Shown here: positions 9,666 through 21,654 of the stretch, piece by piece
Numbering within the stretch: the first letter of the stretch is position 1
Layout of the letters: every line of letters starts with the position of its first letter
NCBI RefSeq assembly: GCF_033958435.1
Contig: NC_134138.1
Span: 9,436,001-9,500,000, forward strand
DNA length: 64,000 nt
Source: Carettochelys insculpta
Lineage: Eukaryota; Chordata; Testudines; Carettochelyidae
Reading direction: 5' to 3'
The notes under the pieces: generated by a model
Databases searched by the model: none
Seen by the model: the letters and a program-made list of their open reading frames with translations, nothing else
Told to the model about the DNA's origin: nothing
Translations under genes and position numbers: made by a program

Positions 9666-11220
9666 TATAACAGGGTCTTTTTGACCCCGGTCACAGTAAA
9701 AGAGCTTTCAAGCAAGGTTGGAAGGAGACATTAAAGGGGGAAATGATACCATGACCGGACCTTACTCTCCTGACAACACGACACCTGAAAGCACCAGAGC
9801 TAGAAAGCCTGAACTCGAGGGGAAAGAGTTGCTCCCAAGCAGGAAAGAAGGGTGTGTGTAAAAGCCACCCTACTTGTAGTATGTAACAAGGGGCAACCCT
9901 GCATGAGATAAACCCTCACTGGTACATTAGGGTAGATTGCATTATTGTTTTCTTTCTTCAGGTAATCTACTTTGATCTGTTTTCTGTCACTCATGGTCAC
10001 TAAAATCTACCTTTGTTGTAGCTAATACATTTATTTTATGTTTTCTGTTTGTCACTACCAAGAATAGTGTAGTTTAAGTGAAGGGTTTGGGGAAAATCTC
10101 AGTGCATAGAAAGGTTTTGTGCATATTCCTTTTCATGTCAAGGAAGGGGTGCAGTGGGTGGTTGTAATAAATTCATATTGGTCAGGTTTTTTACTAGGGC
10201 AGGAGGTACAGCTCTGGGGTCCTAGGCTGAGGAAATGGGGTATTTTGGCTGTTTCATGCAGTGATGGAGCAGACTTTTCATATAAATTCAACTGGGGTGA
10301 CTCTGCTGTGTGAATGCTGGTGGGATGGTAGGACTCCAGTTTGTCACAGCTGCACATTGTGAAAGGGAGCCACTGATGTCGGGGACTGTGTCTTTCAGTG
10401 AGAACTTAGCAGAACATGCTGGGAAGCGTAACCAGTTGGATCTGGGTTTTGTACATGTATGTGAATAAACTGCAGTAAAGACAAGGCTAGGGGAACGTAG
10501 ACATGTGTTGTGGGGAAATAGTTGCTTCTTTAAATATGCAGTTGCAGGTGGCCCAAAACTGTTCACGAATTTGCTTAATAGTTGTGGCCAAATATATATT
10601 TTTAGGCTGGATTCATGAGGGGACTTGGGCACCATTAATGGAGCAGATGGTGGTGCCACCTCAGAATAGCCACTCGCCTGGTAGGGAGCACTCTCAGCTG
10701 GAATAAAGGACAGCTAAGTCTGAGTCTCTGCTCCAGAGCAGGGATTTCAATGTTGCCTTCCCATAAGCCAGATGAGTCCCCCAGTCACTGGGCTATTGGG
10801 TATAACAATGGCCATAACCCTCCAATGGTCGTGTGAATCTAGCCTTTCATTTATCTTGTTGTTTCAAAATAGTTAAACTTCCAGAACAAAATCTTTCATT
10901 GTGAGTTGTGTAGTGGCGCCTTGGGCTCAGGCTCAGTGAGAGGCCACTCAGTGTTGCTACCTCAGGCAACAAGCAATTAATGGTCTATCGCTCAGGCCCT
11001 TTGGTGGACAGAGCAAGGAACAGACTCTTGTCTATGCCTCCTGGCTAAGGAAGCCCATAAAAACAGTGGGGGCCCATTGTTTCCTGGCTGAGACAAGCCA
11101 CTAATAGTGCACAAGCCTTGTGGCCTGGGGTGAATAGGCTGCACCCCAGGATGGGTTTGGTAGCTGGAGGTAGGAGGCCCAGGTCCACCCTACTCCACCA
11201 CATCCCAGCCAAGGCTCCCT
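9666..11220. other. Unassigned sequence
   Basis: No gene or family recognised. The open frames of 64 to 123 codons overlap on opposite strands. Confidence 0.4.
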
Positions 11221-11650
11221 ATCATAGAATCATAGAACTCTAGAACTGGGAGGAACCTCATGAGGTCATCAAGTCCAGTTCCCTGCCCTCCCAACAGGAC
11301 CAAGAACAATCTAGATCATCCCTGTTAGACATTTATCTAGCCTGTTCGTAAATATCTCCAGTAATGGAGATTCTACCACCTCCCTAGGCAATATATTCCA
11401 GTAATTAACCACCCTGACAGGACTTTTTATCCTAATGTCCAACCTAAACCCCACTTGCTGCAATTTAAATTCATTGTTCCTCTTCCTGTTTTCAGAGGCT
11501 GAGGAGAATAATTTTTCTCCCTCCTCCTTGTGATGCCCTTTTATGTACTTGACAGCTGCTATCATGTCCCCTCTTAGCCATCTCTCTTCTAAACTAAACA
11601 AACCCAATTATTTTAATCACCTCTCAGCTCACATTTTCTAGATCTTTAAT
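11221..11650 (-). mobile_element. CR1 LINE 3' end
   Basis: The minus strand ends in the catagaatcatagaact repeat and encodes a GLFSLEERWLRGDMI-type C-terminal stretch and LPREVVESPLL. The frame is partly open over 98 codons. Only the last 430 bp are present. Confidence 0.85.
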
Positions 11651-13042
11651 CATTTAACAGTCGTGAATGGTTTTACCATGGGGTCATGAGAGATCCCACA
11701 GAAACACACTGACTAGCAACAAAGGTCTGGTTTCCTTGGTCTGCTTCCTACCACCATCCATCCAGAGAGCTCCAGAGTTTAAGGCCTCTCTGTCTCCCCA
11801 GAATGCACCACAGAGAGCAGTCTTGGCAACACGTCTCCAGGGTCAGTCTTCTCCTGGGGCAGGGTGATGCACAGCATAGGTTCTGCTCCCAGGTTCTGTA
11901 GTGAGCTGGAGACGTCTGTCTCCTTCCTCAGCTCTGGCCCAACCAAACTGCAGGGCTCACCTTTTCTACTTCCTGTTCTGCACCACTGTTTCTGGCATAG
12001 GGGGACAGGAGTGGCCCAGCTCTGCCTACTAGGGGGAGCGTAGTGGTCCCTTAGGCTCAGAAGGGCAGACTGAACTCAGACGGGGATGTTTTGCTTCAGG
12101 GGTGGCATGAAACTTTTTGTTCCAAGTTCTTCAGTTTGCTTAAAATTCTGAAAAGAAATCTGACTTTGGTGTGATTTGAACTGATTCCCCCCCAGTTTTT
12201 CAGAACTTTACATGAAGTGGAAAAAGCCAGTTACTCACACAGCCCTATCCCAGGTACCAACCCCACAGCATTCCAGGTAAGAAATGGGCTGAGCTGTGAG
12301 CTGCTCTGGGTATGTCCTATCTGACCTATGCCAACACTCCTGAGAAGTTCACACGGCTCTTGCTCATCCTGCAGTGCTTCACTGCTGTCATCTTCCCACT
12401 TCAGCAACCCCCAGCATGTGTGCCAAGAGCAGCACACGAGTCGATTTTCAGCGGCATGCAGGGGGAGCTCAGCCCGGCCCTCCTCCCCCATGCAGCTCCC
12501 CACAGAGGCTCCCACCTGGGGCCGGCAGCAGCTCTGCTTTGGCTGCCAGGGGTCCCCACCTGGAGCCACTGGGGCTCCCCACCATGGGCAGCTGGGGCTC
12601 TGCTCCCAGCCTCTGGGACTTCCTGCCAGGCCAGCTGAGCCCCCAGCCCCTGGCAACATGGGGCTCCCTGGTTTAGCAACATCCGTGTTCCTGCTAGACC
12701 ACAGATGTTGCCAGACCAGAGAATCCAAGTTAAGAGATGTTCACCCTGTATTAAAATCCTGCACATTTTTATATATTTAAAAAAAACCTGGCTGGACAAA
12801 AAATTAAAGTCTGAAACAGTAAAGTGCTGCATCTTTATTTATTAATTAAGCTGCTGCAGGTAGGTCTATTAACGACTTTAAAATGTATCACCGGCACTTT
12901 GCCTGTACATAGACATCAAAAGGTCAAATTCCAGCACTCCGCCTTGGAAAGATTGCTGACCACTGTCATAGACATTTGGCTCCTTGTTGATTTCCACCAC
13001 TCCAGCTTTGGGGTCTTTGGAGAATAAAAAGATGCTGTGTAA
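11651..13042. other. Unassigned, with a DNA-transposon scrap near 12670-12735
   Basis: The stretch around 12670-12735 (caacatccgtg, gaccacagatgttgcc, gaccagagaatcc) resembles the interior of the CTCTCTAGTCCGGCA element seen at 56524. The GC-rich block at 12400-12650 has opposing overlapping frames and no domain. Confidence 0.35.
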
Positions 13043-13214
13043 GCTGCACACCTATGTGTGGTTAACTGGCCCATGTAATACTACCAAGACCACTTCACAG
13101 AGAAAGAGTAAGTGTCCTCTACAGCTTAAGTTGAGAGCCAGCTGAGCTTTAGCTAACGCTGTAGAGGTCCCTCCACTAAGCTCCAGAGGTCCCCCATTCA
13201 AGTCTGCTTGCAGA
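13043..13214 (+). repeat. tRNA-like SINE candidate, tandem unit 1
   Basis: It starts near ggttaact, contains a gtcctctacagc-ttaag-tgagagccagctg block, and ends near ccattcaagtctgc, a position that in unit 2 is a good Pol III B box. It repeats about 250 bp downstream and, more diverged, near 41721. Confidence 0.5.
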
Positions 13215-13295
13215 CAGTTACAAGTGAGGGCTTTGTCTGGGATTTCAGCTGGGCTCCCTGAAGCTCAGGGTACACTCCCTCAACAAGGGACGTAT

Positions 13296-13463
13296 GTAAC
13301 TGGCATGCTTATGGGTGGTTAACTATCTCATGTAATGGTACCTAGACCACTTCACAAAGACAGCATAAGTATCTTCTACAGCCTAAGCTGAGAGTCAGCT
13401 GACCTACAGCTCAAGCTGTAGAGGTTCTTGTGCTAAGATCCTAGGTTCAAACCTGCCTGCACC
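13296..13463 (+). repeat. tRNA-like SINE candidate, tandem unit 2
   Basis: This unit aligns with unit 1 at an offset of 249-257 bp. It ends in taggttcaaacctgc, which fits the Pol III B-box pattern GGTTCAANYC. I do not recognise the family. Confidence 0.5.
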
Positions 13464-14470
13464 TATTTTAATTTTTCCAACAGGTGCTATGAATAAGCAT
13501 CCTCATGCTCTGCAAAGCATGCTAAGCAGGACATCTCAGAAAGACTGGATAATGCAAACAGGACAGTGTCATCTCACATTCCGCTACAATTATACTTGCT
13601 CCTCTTTCAAAGACCTTCCAGGAGACACAGCGAGAGTGGAGTCAGACAAACAACCTAAGGAAAGACTGAGGCTGCAAAGTGCCCATCTGCTTTAAAAAAT
13701 TACGAAAACAGACCCCAAAAGGTCCTACTCTGACCTGTCATACAAGCTAAGAAAGTGTCCACTGGTCTCAAAGGAGACTGACCCCTACTATGTAATGGTT
13801 GTATTCACCTTTTGTTTCTCTTGTCCATGTCATATGAGTGGGCTCATAAAACCAGAAGTACTGTTGTGTGTCACTCCATTATTACAAGCAAATACCCACC
13901 GTATCAACCCTGGAACACATCTGGAATATCTAACACTTCTACACCAGTGCCATCACCCGAAATCTCTAATCACTGAGAAGACTGAATAAGTGCTCACCTA
14001 TTTGTGTGCTAAAGTTGTTTTATCCCTTGTCTCCGGTAGGAATGCATTCTCTTTATCTCCTCTCAGAGCACTTGACATAAGGGGAAAGCTGTTGAAAATA
14101 CATTGAATAAACTCTGATTGGAAATGCTAAGTACTGCATGTTCCTGCCTTAGTCAGACAAAATAACTAACTCGCATTACTGAAACAGGACCAGGGATAGT
14201 TTTAAGTGTTGTGATCTTTCTGGAATTCTCCAAAAATAGCAAGTGGGTGTTGTAAATTACATTTTTAAGATAAGGAATGCGTCCAACATTGGCATATTGT
14301 GAAGTTTTGCTCTCAAATGAGTTGCTTAATCAGATTCAGTGTTTTATTCAGCTGATTTGTCCGTACATGACACCCCATTTTTAGCAAGCACATGGGCTTT
14401 TGGTCTTCCTGACAGTCCGCCTTCATCCTAAGAATACTTAGCAGTCATATACTGCTTTCCATTGAACAAC
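13464..14470. other. Unassigned sequence
   Basis: No gene or repeat family recognised. Open frames do not exceed 68 codons. Confidence 0.4.
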
Positions 14471-14479
14471 CTCAAAGCA

Positions 14480-14700
14480 CTTTCCAAATGCACTGAGTCA
14501 AATTCTGCTGACTGTCACGCTGCTGATCATTTAACCCTACACAATTAATATTAGCAACACTCCTGTAAAGCCTGTTTCACGTGAGTGAAACTGAGGAACA
14601 GGGAGTCAGTAATTTGGCTAAGGGTACAATCTTAGGGCCTGTAATATGTACCAGAAGTCTTGATTCTCCAATCCTGTATGTTAACCACTAACATCAGAAG
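14480..14700 (-). mobile_element. MIR-like CORE-SINE remnant
   Basis: The plus strand has gtgaaactgaggaacaggga, then gtaatttggctaaggg, and later a gttaaccacta end. These correspond, inverted, to the CTCAGTTTCC, CTTGGGCAAGTTA and TAGTGGTTAA landmarks of MIR. It is old and diverged. Confidence 0.65.
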
Positions 14701-14714
14701 AAGCATAAGACTTG

Positions 14715-14945
14715 ACTAGAAATGAGGTGAAAATTTTTAAAAAGGCGTATAATTAACTTTTGGAACAGCTTACCAAAGGCAGGCGGTGGCTCCTTCACCA
14801 CTGGATACTGCTCTATCAAGATGGGAATTTTTTCAAGATCTGTTCTAGTTCATTCAAGAATCAGTTCAGAAACATCCCATGATTTGTGTCACGCAGGAGG
14901 TCACATTATCAGAATGCTCCCTCCTGGGTTTGTAATCGATGAATC
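14715..14945 (+). mobile_element. CR1 LINE 3' end, second subfamily
   Basis: The text follows the CR1 tail of a subfamily with aattaacttttggaacagct, then gcaggaggtcacattatcag, ending near gtttgtaatcgatgaatct. The end differs from the ATTCTATG type. Confidence 0.7.
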
Positions 14946-15043
14946 TATTTGCCACAACTAGGCCTGGTAGGCAAAGAGTGAGATCTCTTGCAGTGATCTG
15001 TATTCATTATGTCTGCCTTGTATTAGAATAAACACAGCCGTGA

Positions 15044-15240
15044 CTGGGGTTCCCTCTAATTTTTTACATACATGAGTGGAATAAATTTTGTTATGTGCAT
15101 CCAGACACGTGCAGCTATGCGCCATCAGTAGAAACAAAGGCCACCCCCTGTGGGTGGCTGTGGGTGCTCTGTAATCAGCTGGGCAGCACCTGAATCTCTC
15201 CTGGGTGGCTGCCCAGGGGCTCAGCTTACAGGCAACACTG
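15044..15240. mobile_element. hAT-like non-autonomous element
   Basis: It is similar to 7455-7651: gttccctctaattttttaca at the left, gaataaattttgttatgtgc inside, and caggcaacactg at the right end. The left terminus is eroded and no clear 8-bp duplication remains. Confidence 0.65.
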
Positions 15241-16802
15241 GTAATGAGTAACTTCCCAGATTCCTCTCTGATCGTCTGCTGGGCTCAGTGTAGATGGATT
15301 CCCTGGAAACAATCTCTGTAGTAGTTATTCCAGAGTCAGAGTCACATTCCTGGGATGCCACATATGAGGCACTGAGGGACGGGCAGGGGGATGAGGCTGC
15401 ACCGTAGAACTCTGCTACAAAGCTGATCTTGCAAATGCTCAGCTGTCTGTCTAGTATATTTTGTTTTTCCAAAGAGGCTGTGTGCCCGGCGAGTCACACA
15501 GCGCAGTGGGATCCCCAGCTATTTTCGCTGTTCCTACTTACAGCAAAGTCAGGCAGCTCAGAACCCACCTTCCAGGAAATGGAAGGTAATATTCATACAG
15601 AGCAGTGGTTCGCCAACCTTGAGCTGCTAGAGTATTCGCACACGGATAGCGTGTCCCCGGAGATGACCCAGCAGGATGGAGGGGCAGGTTTCTGTGTGCA
15701 GAGCCTCAGCAAATGGAGCAGAATAACCATAGCTGACTCAGATGTTACACTGCCTTTGTGGGAATGAGATGATCAAGCCCTCGTACCAGGACCTTCTAGA
15801 GAGGCAGCCACACCATGTGAGTATTCCTCAATAAAATCAGTTCATTTCCCAAAACACCATGCTCATTCATGCATCATGCTCACTCATCCTTGGATGGCCA
15901 GCCCAAGGTGAGGATGAAGCTTGGAGGCTTGAGCTCTGGAGATGCACCCAGTACCTCAGGTGATGTTTGTTGGTTCATCTCCACAGTATCTCAGGTATTT
16001 GGGCCTTTCATCTCTGGCTGGTCACATACACAAATTCCTCATTCCAAATTCTCTCATCCTTCCTAGTGCAGCGTCAGAGTGCACCTTGTTCCTCCACTCA
16101 CGTAAGCACCTTGCACAGTTGGGTCCATCTGCCTTACTTGGCTTTCATTGCTATTAATTGTCCATCTTATTGTTTGGTCAGCCAACACCATCCAGTTCCA
16201 GGTTCATCTTGCTGTGTCTCAGTATTTTGCCACTCACTCCTCCGCTCATGCTCTCAGTCAGTTATAGGAATGGTGCACAATTTTGTTTTCAGTTCATATC
16301 CCTGGGTGGTAACCTGCCAGACAGGGGAAGCAAGAGAGTGGTGGAAGAGGCTGAGATTAATAGCATCGCAGGGACAAGATCTCAAAGGGGAACAGAAGTT
16401 CAAAGGGGACCCCCATCTGCTTACTCTTTTCTTCCCAGAATGCCCCTCTTCCCCTCCCAGCAGTCTGTTTCCCTTCTGGAGTTCCCAGTTCCCCATATTC
16501 AGTCTGCATGCAGAGTCTTTGCTGGCCCAGTCCATCTCAATCCATTCCTCCCTGGAGCACCTGACCTCCTAGTCTGTTCCTCCTCAGGCTTTCCTCTGAG
16601 CTCCTATCCTCTCCATTCTGTCCTTCTCCTGGCCTGGCCTGTAATGCTAAGAGGCAGCCTCTTCCTCTTTCCCCAGAGCAGCTGGGCACCGGACTTGCAT
16701 CAAGGAGGAACAATGAAAATGGAGCAGCACTAGGGGGACTGTATCTTCCTCTGCTGAATATGGGACACCTAGTAAAGTTAATGTAATATATGGAGATACA
16801 CA
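15241..16802. other. Unassigned sequence
   Basis: There are open frames up to 201 codons (15967-16572), but they overlap a 191-codon frame on the same strand and a 93-codon frame on the other, and show no known domain. I do not call a gene. Confidence 0.4.
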
Positions 16803-16988
16803 TCTCATGGAATTGGAAGGGGCTTTAGGAGATCACTGAGGTCAGTTTCCTGTTTGGACCAAGCATCAGCCCTTTTTTCAAAGTCTATTGGCCTCAGGTC
16901 CTCAAATGGCCCCATCAAGGATTGAGCTTACAAGCCTGGGCTTAATGGGGCATGATCTGAACCACTGAGCTATCCACCCTCCCCTTCC
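16803..16988 (-). mobile_element. Cry-type tRNA-derived SINE
   Basis: Read on the minus strand it begins with a tRNA-like head (ggatagctcagtggttcaga, the A-box region) and has a B-box region near gtaagctcaatcctt. It ends in a CR1-like tail around cctaaagccccttccaattc. Tortoise Pol III SINEs are known to share their tail with CR1, whose machinery moves them. Confidence 0.75.
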
Positions 16989-17529
16989 TTGCTTTTTTTT
17001 GTACTCAAGTGAGTTCAATGACAACCAGTCGAAACTATGCCATTCAAATTGATACCAAGTTGACTAAGCCCCAGTTTAAAAGAAATACTGCGTAGCTGGA
17101 GTCTTTTATTTACCTTCTTATCTTTAAGGTTTGCCCAGGGAGAGGTGACACACACATACTCCCATGTACCTGTCTAATACAGGGATGTGGGTGACTGACA
17201 AGACCCAAACCATCCCTATCCAGGGGTCTCCATCATTGGACACATGGGCAGAGGAGTGAGTGGGGCAGAGAGGTGACACTGCATCAGTGAGATGAGATTG
17301 GATACAGCAGCCTGTTTTTGGTGTCACATTTTGAAAATGTTGAAAAGAGTCCAGTGTTTATAGCATTAAATAAAAGCGCCTTCTTGTAAGCTACAGAAAG
17401 TAGCCAGATCTGTATAGCTTCTGCAAAAGAAGGCTGAGAAGTGACTTCACTGAAGAGTCTAAGTGCCTTCCTGGAGAGAACATGTCAGGCATTAAAGGGC
17501 TGTTTAACATTGCAGAGAAAGGTAAAACA
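16989..17529. other. Unassigned sequence
   Basis: No family or gene recognised. Confidence 0.4.
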
Positions 17530-17790
17530 AGCCTAGTGGCTGGAAGGTGAAAAGGGACAAATTCATACTAGAAATAAGGCACAAACATTTCACAGTGAGG
17601 ATGATTCACCACTGGAACAAGCTAACACATAAGTAACAGATTCTCTATTTCTTCATGTCTTCTAATGAAGACTAGGTGCCTTTCTGGTGTGTGCTTGGTT
17701 CAAAACACAATTATTGTGGTGCACTGGAGGGCTGGGACATGCAGAGGTTAGATTTGATGTTCCCATGGTGCATTCTGGTCTTAAAGTCTA
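17530..17790 (+). mobile_element. CR1 LINE 3' end, second subfamily
   Basis: The text (actagaaataaggcacaaac, cactggaacaagctaac, ending near tctggtcttaaagtct) matches the tail of the same CR1 subfamily as 14715-14945. It is strongly diverged. Confidence 0.65.
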
Positions 17791-18952
17791 CTACTTAATG
17801 AAAACTGAGTGTGGCCTAGGAAGCGTCCCCTGAGACCTTACTGCGCAGACAACTTGATCCCCTCAGTCAGCTGTCATTAAGTGGGATGATTGAGGAGAAG
17901 CCACTCAGATCTTCACAGAGGCTGGCCAGGGTCAGGACATCAACCTTATAAGGGAGGGATGGGTGTGGCAGTGACATCTCAAAGGCCTGTTGCAGGACCT
18001 CAGCCTATTGGGGGCAGTGGTGGGGAGGTGGCAAACTCACAGAGAGACCCTGACATCAGCCAGGCAGGACAGAGGGGCAAGGTAGGGGCAACCTCAGAGG
18101 CTCCCATGGCTTTGCAGCAGCCACTCTCTTTCTCTAGGTCTTTCCCTGGGGACTGATAGAGAATTTGGATTAATGTACATGAGCCTGAGATGGACCCACA
18201 TTGGAGTTTTCTTCTTCCATACCTACTGACTTTGTAGTCCCTGATTAGAAGGTAAGAACCTCAAAGAGGTTTGGAATCTTGTTCAGTCTGGGCCACTTGG
18301 TACCAGGTGAATTCTAGGTACAGAAATCACTAATTTAAGGTGATTTGGTTTCCTAGCAAGGACTTTGCCCCATAGAATCACTGAAGGCATTGGGAGTTTG
18401 TCTTTTTAGGTTTCTTTTTTCCTCTTTCCCTCCGTCTTTCTCTTCTTCTCTTGCTTATTTTCTCCCTCTTCCATTCTTCCCTGCCTCCACCAAAGGAGTG
18501 AGTTTGTGTGACTGGTGGGGGAGGGAGGTGCTGTCACTATGCGGTTTCTCACAAACAGGTTGTGAGGGGTTGAAAAAGTGCTCAGAGACTGATCCCCTCC
18601 TGTGGTGACCTGGGCCATCCTTTTGGACATCTGCTGAGAACTCTCTGCCTCCCAGCTCTCAGAGTCTTGATGCTGATTGGCCAAGAAAGTGGCTACTGAC
18701 TGGGAAGAGTCAGGTCCTTTTGTTCTCTTTTAAGACCACATACGGAGCATCATTTGAGCATGCATTTGATTGAAGGTGCTGCTTCACTGCAATTACAGCT
18801 AACTCTTTCATATCTGGCATTCCATCATTCGGAACTCTCAAATAACTGGTATTTTAACCATAAGTAAATTTTAGTTATGTTTTTCATAAGTACAGTATAG
18901 TGAAAGTCAATACAAATAAATACAGCAAATACAGTATAAATTTACAAAGTAC
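17791..18952. other. Unassigned sequence
   Basis: No gene or family recognised. A CT-rich tract near 18415-18485 is low complexity. Confidence 0.4.
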
Positions 18953-20122
18953 ACTACTACTACTCATCATCATCATCATCATCAATAACCATGGGCTCAG
19001 AGCTCATTGGTGTCTGATGCCTCTCTCACTATTTCCTGCCATTTTTCCCTATCCAGTGCAGAATGGCTTAGTTTCTGTACACTAGCTCTGCACCAATCTG
19101 CTATATCATCTATCCACTCTCTGTAGGGTCTGCCTCTCCTATTCAAACCATCTGTTATGCTGAATACTAGAGTCTTGATTTGTCGTTCGTCGTTCATTCT
19201 GTAAATATGTCCAAATAGTCATAACTTCCGTTTTATAACCTTCTGCAGCAGGTTCTTTTTTGGCTGTATCTTACTGTATAATCTCTCATTGGTGACCTTC
19301 TGCATCCATCCTATTCTCAGAATCTTTCAATAACAACTCCTTTCAAACGCCAATATTCTTCTTTTTGAATCTTTCATTATCACCCATGTCTCACATCTGT
19401 ACAACATTCTGCTGAATACACACATTTTCAAGACACCCAGCTTTGTTCTTCAGCTAGTTGCTTTGCTTTTCCAGATCTTATCCATTGCCTTCAAACTCAC
19501 TCTTGCTTTTGCTATTCTAGTCGCTATTTCCTTCTTACAGTCTAGATCACACGCTATGTTGCTCCCCAGATATGTGAACTCCTCTACATTTTCAAGTTCA
19601 ATACCATTGATACTGATCTTCGTTCCTATTTCCTTATCTCCAAATACCATTGCTTTTGTTTTATCAATGTTCATAATCAGTCCATACCGCTTCCCTTCTT
19701 CATTTAACACCTGCACCGTTTTCACTAGCTTCTCCTCATCTTCCTCAATGATAACTACATCATCCATGAACTTCAAGTTGTTAATTCTTTTCCTGTGCAC
19801 ATATATCCCTTCTACCTCTTCCCTGATCTTGTCCATCACTCTTTCCAGATGTGCGATGAAGTTACTTGGCAATATTGGATCTCCTTGTCTCATACCTCTA
19901 CTTGTTTTAAACCAACTTCCCCACTCCCCGCACGTTCTCACTGCTGCCTCCACATTATCATTGATATCCTTTAACAACTCTATCAGTCTGCTATCCAATC
20001 CGTATGATTCCAGCACTGCCCAAGTCACTTTCTGATCTATACTGTCAAATGTCTTTTGAAAATCGATGAAGCAAGCGTATACGTTTTTGTTCTTTCATTG
20101 AGCTTTCTCCGCTATCAGTCCA
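18953..20122 (-). mobile_element. RTE-like LINE, 3' half with (GAT)n tail
   Basis: On the minus strand this runs from the RT palm region to the 3' end, which finishes in a GATGATGAT tail (plus strand tcatcatcatcatcatcaat, about 18965-18989). Short triplet tails are typical of RTE-type LINEs. Its 5' break at about 20122 joins it to the satellite array. The same family lies on the plus strand at 37770-41132. My clade assignment rests on tail and motif style only. Confidence 0.75.
19450..20028 (-). pseudogene. RTE-like LINE reverse transcriptase fragment, 192 codons open
   Basis: It encodes part of the RT: a DINDNVEAAVRT region, then TSRGMRQGDPILPSNF near 43-59 and the catalytic segment KFMDDVVIIEED, which keeps both aspartates of the xxDD motif with Met before them. 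A TYLGSNI stretch follows near residue 153. The coding sense continues downstream to about 18997 in other frames (a GRPYREWIDDIADWC segment at 19080-19150), so frameshifts separate the parts. The homologous plus-strand copy is also broken. The protein would prime reverse transcription of LINE RNA in the nucleus, but this copy cannot make a full product. Confidence 0.75.
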
Positions 20123-21405
20123 GAGACACTGATTAAAGAGCATCTCACAGCCCACAGGGGAGGTACAGGCAGTGAACAAGTTGGTATCAGTGAGGGGAAT
20201 GAAGTAAAAGGAGGGGGATCACCCTGCCTCAGCAGGTTTCTCTCCACCCTGTGCCTTTCCCTTGAGCAGCACCTGCGGCTCCCTGCCCCGTCATCCGTCC
20301 CCAGGGACACTGACTTGGGGGTACTGGGGGTACTGGGTAAAGCAGGGGTCACACAGCTTCTGCCGGGCTCTCCACCCTATGTCTTTGCCTGGAGCGGACT
20401 CAGTGGCTGCCTGCCAGGTTGCCAAACGCTGGGGACATTGAGTACTGGCCACTAGGGGGGAGGGGGGTGAAGTGGGGGGGTTGTCCTGCCTTGGCCGGGC
20501 TCTCCACCCTGCTCCTTTCCCAGGAGAGAAGTCAGCAGCTCCCTGCTCTGTTGCAGGACACCAGGGACACTGATTCGGGGGTGCCACAAAGCCCACCAGG
20601 GATGTATGGGTAGTGAGCAGGGTGGAGTTGGTGCTGGGGAAAGGGGTGAAGGGGGAAGGGTATATGGGGTGATAGGGTTAAGTGGGGATGGAATAAAGGG
20701 TGGGCTCAGTGTCTCAAGGATTTAGCAATGGGGCAGGGAGCCCCTGACACCGCTCCAGGGAAATGTGTGGAGTGGAGAGCCTGGCTGAAGCAGGGAGACT
20801 CCCCTATTATCCCATCCCTCCCATTGCCCCCCAACCCGGAGTCTCTGGGGTTCAGCGATGGAGCAGGGAGCCAGTGACTATACTCCAGGGAAAGGCTCAG
20901 GGTGGAGAGTCCAGCCTAGGCAAAGCAAACACCCTTTTACCCCTCCCCTCTTCACCAACTCTGGCCTGCCCGTACCTGCCCTGCAGTGCCAGCAGCTCCC
21001 TGCCTTGCCACTGAGCCCCAGGGACACTGATTCTGGGGAGCCAGGAAGGGCAGAGATAAGTGGTGGGTCACCCTTCCTCAGCTGGGCTCTCCCCACCCCT
21101 GCCTTTCCCTGGAACAACGTGAAGGGCTTTCTGCCATGCTGCTGAACTGTACAGACACTGACTGCCCCCTTTAGCCCCTCGCCCCTTCACCGTCCCTGGC
21201 ACACACAAAGCCAGGACTTCCCCCACGGGCTGTGTGTCGCCCCTGATTCATGTACCCAGGGGTTCAGTCAGGGCAGGAAGCCACTGACTCTCCTCAAGGG
21301 TAAGGAGTGGGATGGAGAGCCTGGATAAAACAGGGCAACCCCCTCTTTATCGTGTCTCCCCCCAGCGCCCCTGCCTCAACGTCCCTGGGATTCAGCAAGG
21401 GGGCA

Positions 21406-21654
21406 AGTATCAGAGAGGTAGCTGTGTTAGTCTGTAGCTTCGAGAACAAGAAGTCTTGTGGCACTTTATAGACTAACAGATATTTTGGAGCATATGCTTC
21501 CATGGGCAAAGACCCGCTTCAGCAGATGCATAAGTGGGACAGATGCGTGAAACCACCCCCCTACTCATGCATCTGATGAAGTGGGTCTTTGCCCATGAAA
21601 GCTTATGCTCCAAAATATCTGTTAGTCTATAAGGTGCCACAGGACTTCTTGTTG
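21406..21654. mobile_element. Inverted dimer of the hairpin retroposon with 15-bp TSD
   Basis: The left arm begins agtatcagagaggtagctg and runs in forward sense to the agacccgcttcagcagatgc region. The right arm is its inverse and ends gccacaggacttcttgttg. The target duplication ttcagcaagggggca lies at 21391-21405 and 21655-21669. On the plus strand the right arm holds CTGATGA (21573-21579), GTGGG (21581-21585), CCCAT (21592-21596), GAAA (21597-21600) and then GCTTATGCTC. Confidence 0.85.

Noticed and set aside
15967..16733. Two long overlapping plus-strand frames (201 and 191 codons)
   Set aside because: Two frames on the same strand cannot both be real here; neither shows a domain, splice context or repeat-protein match.
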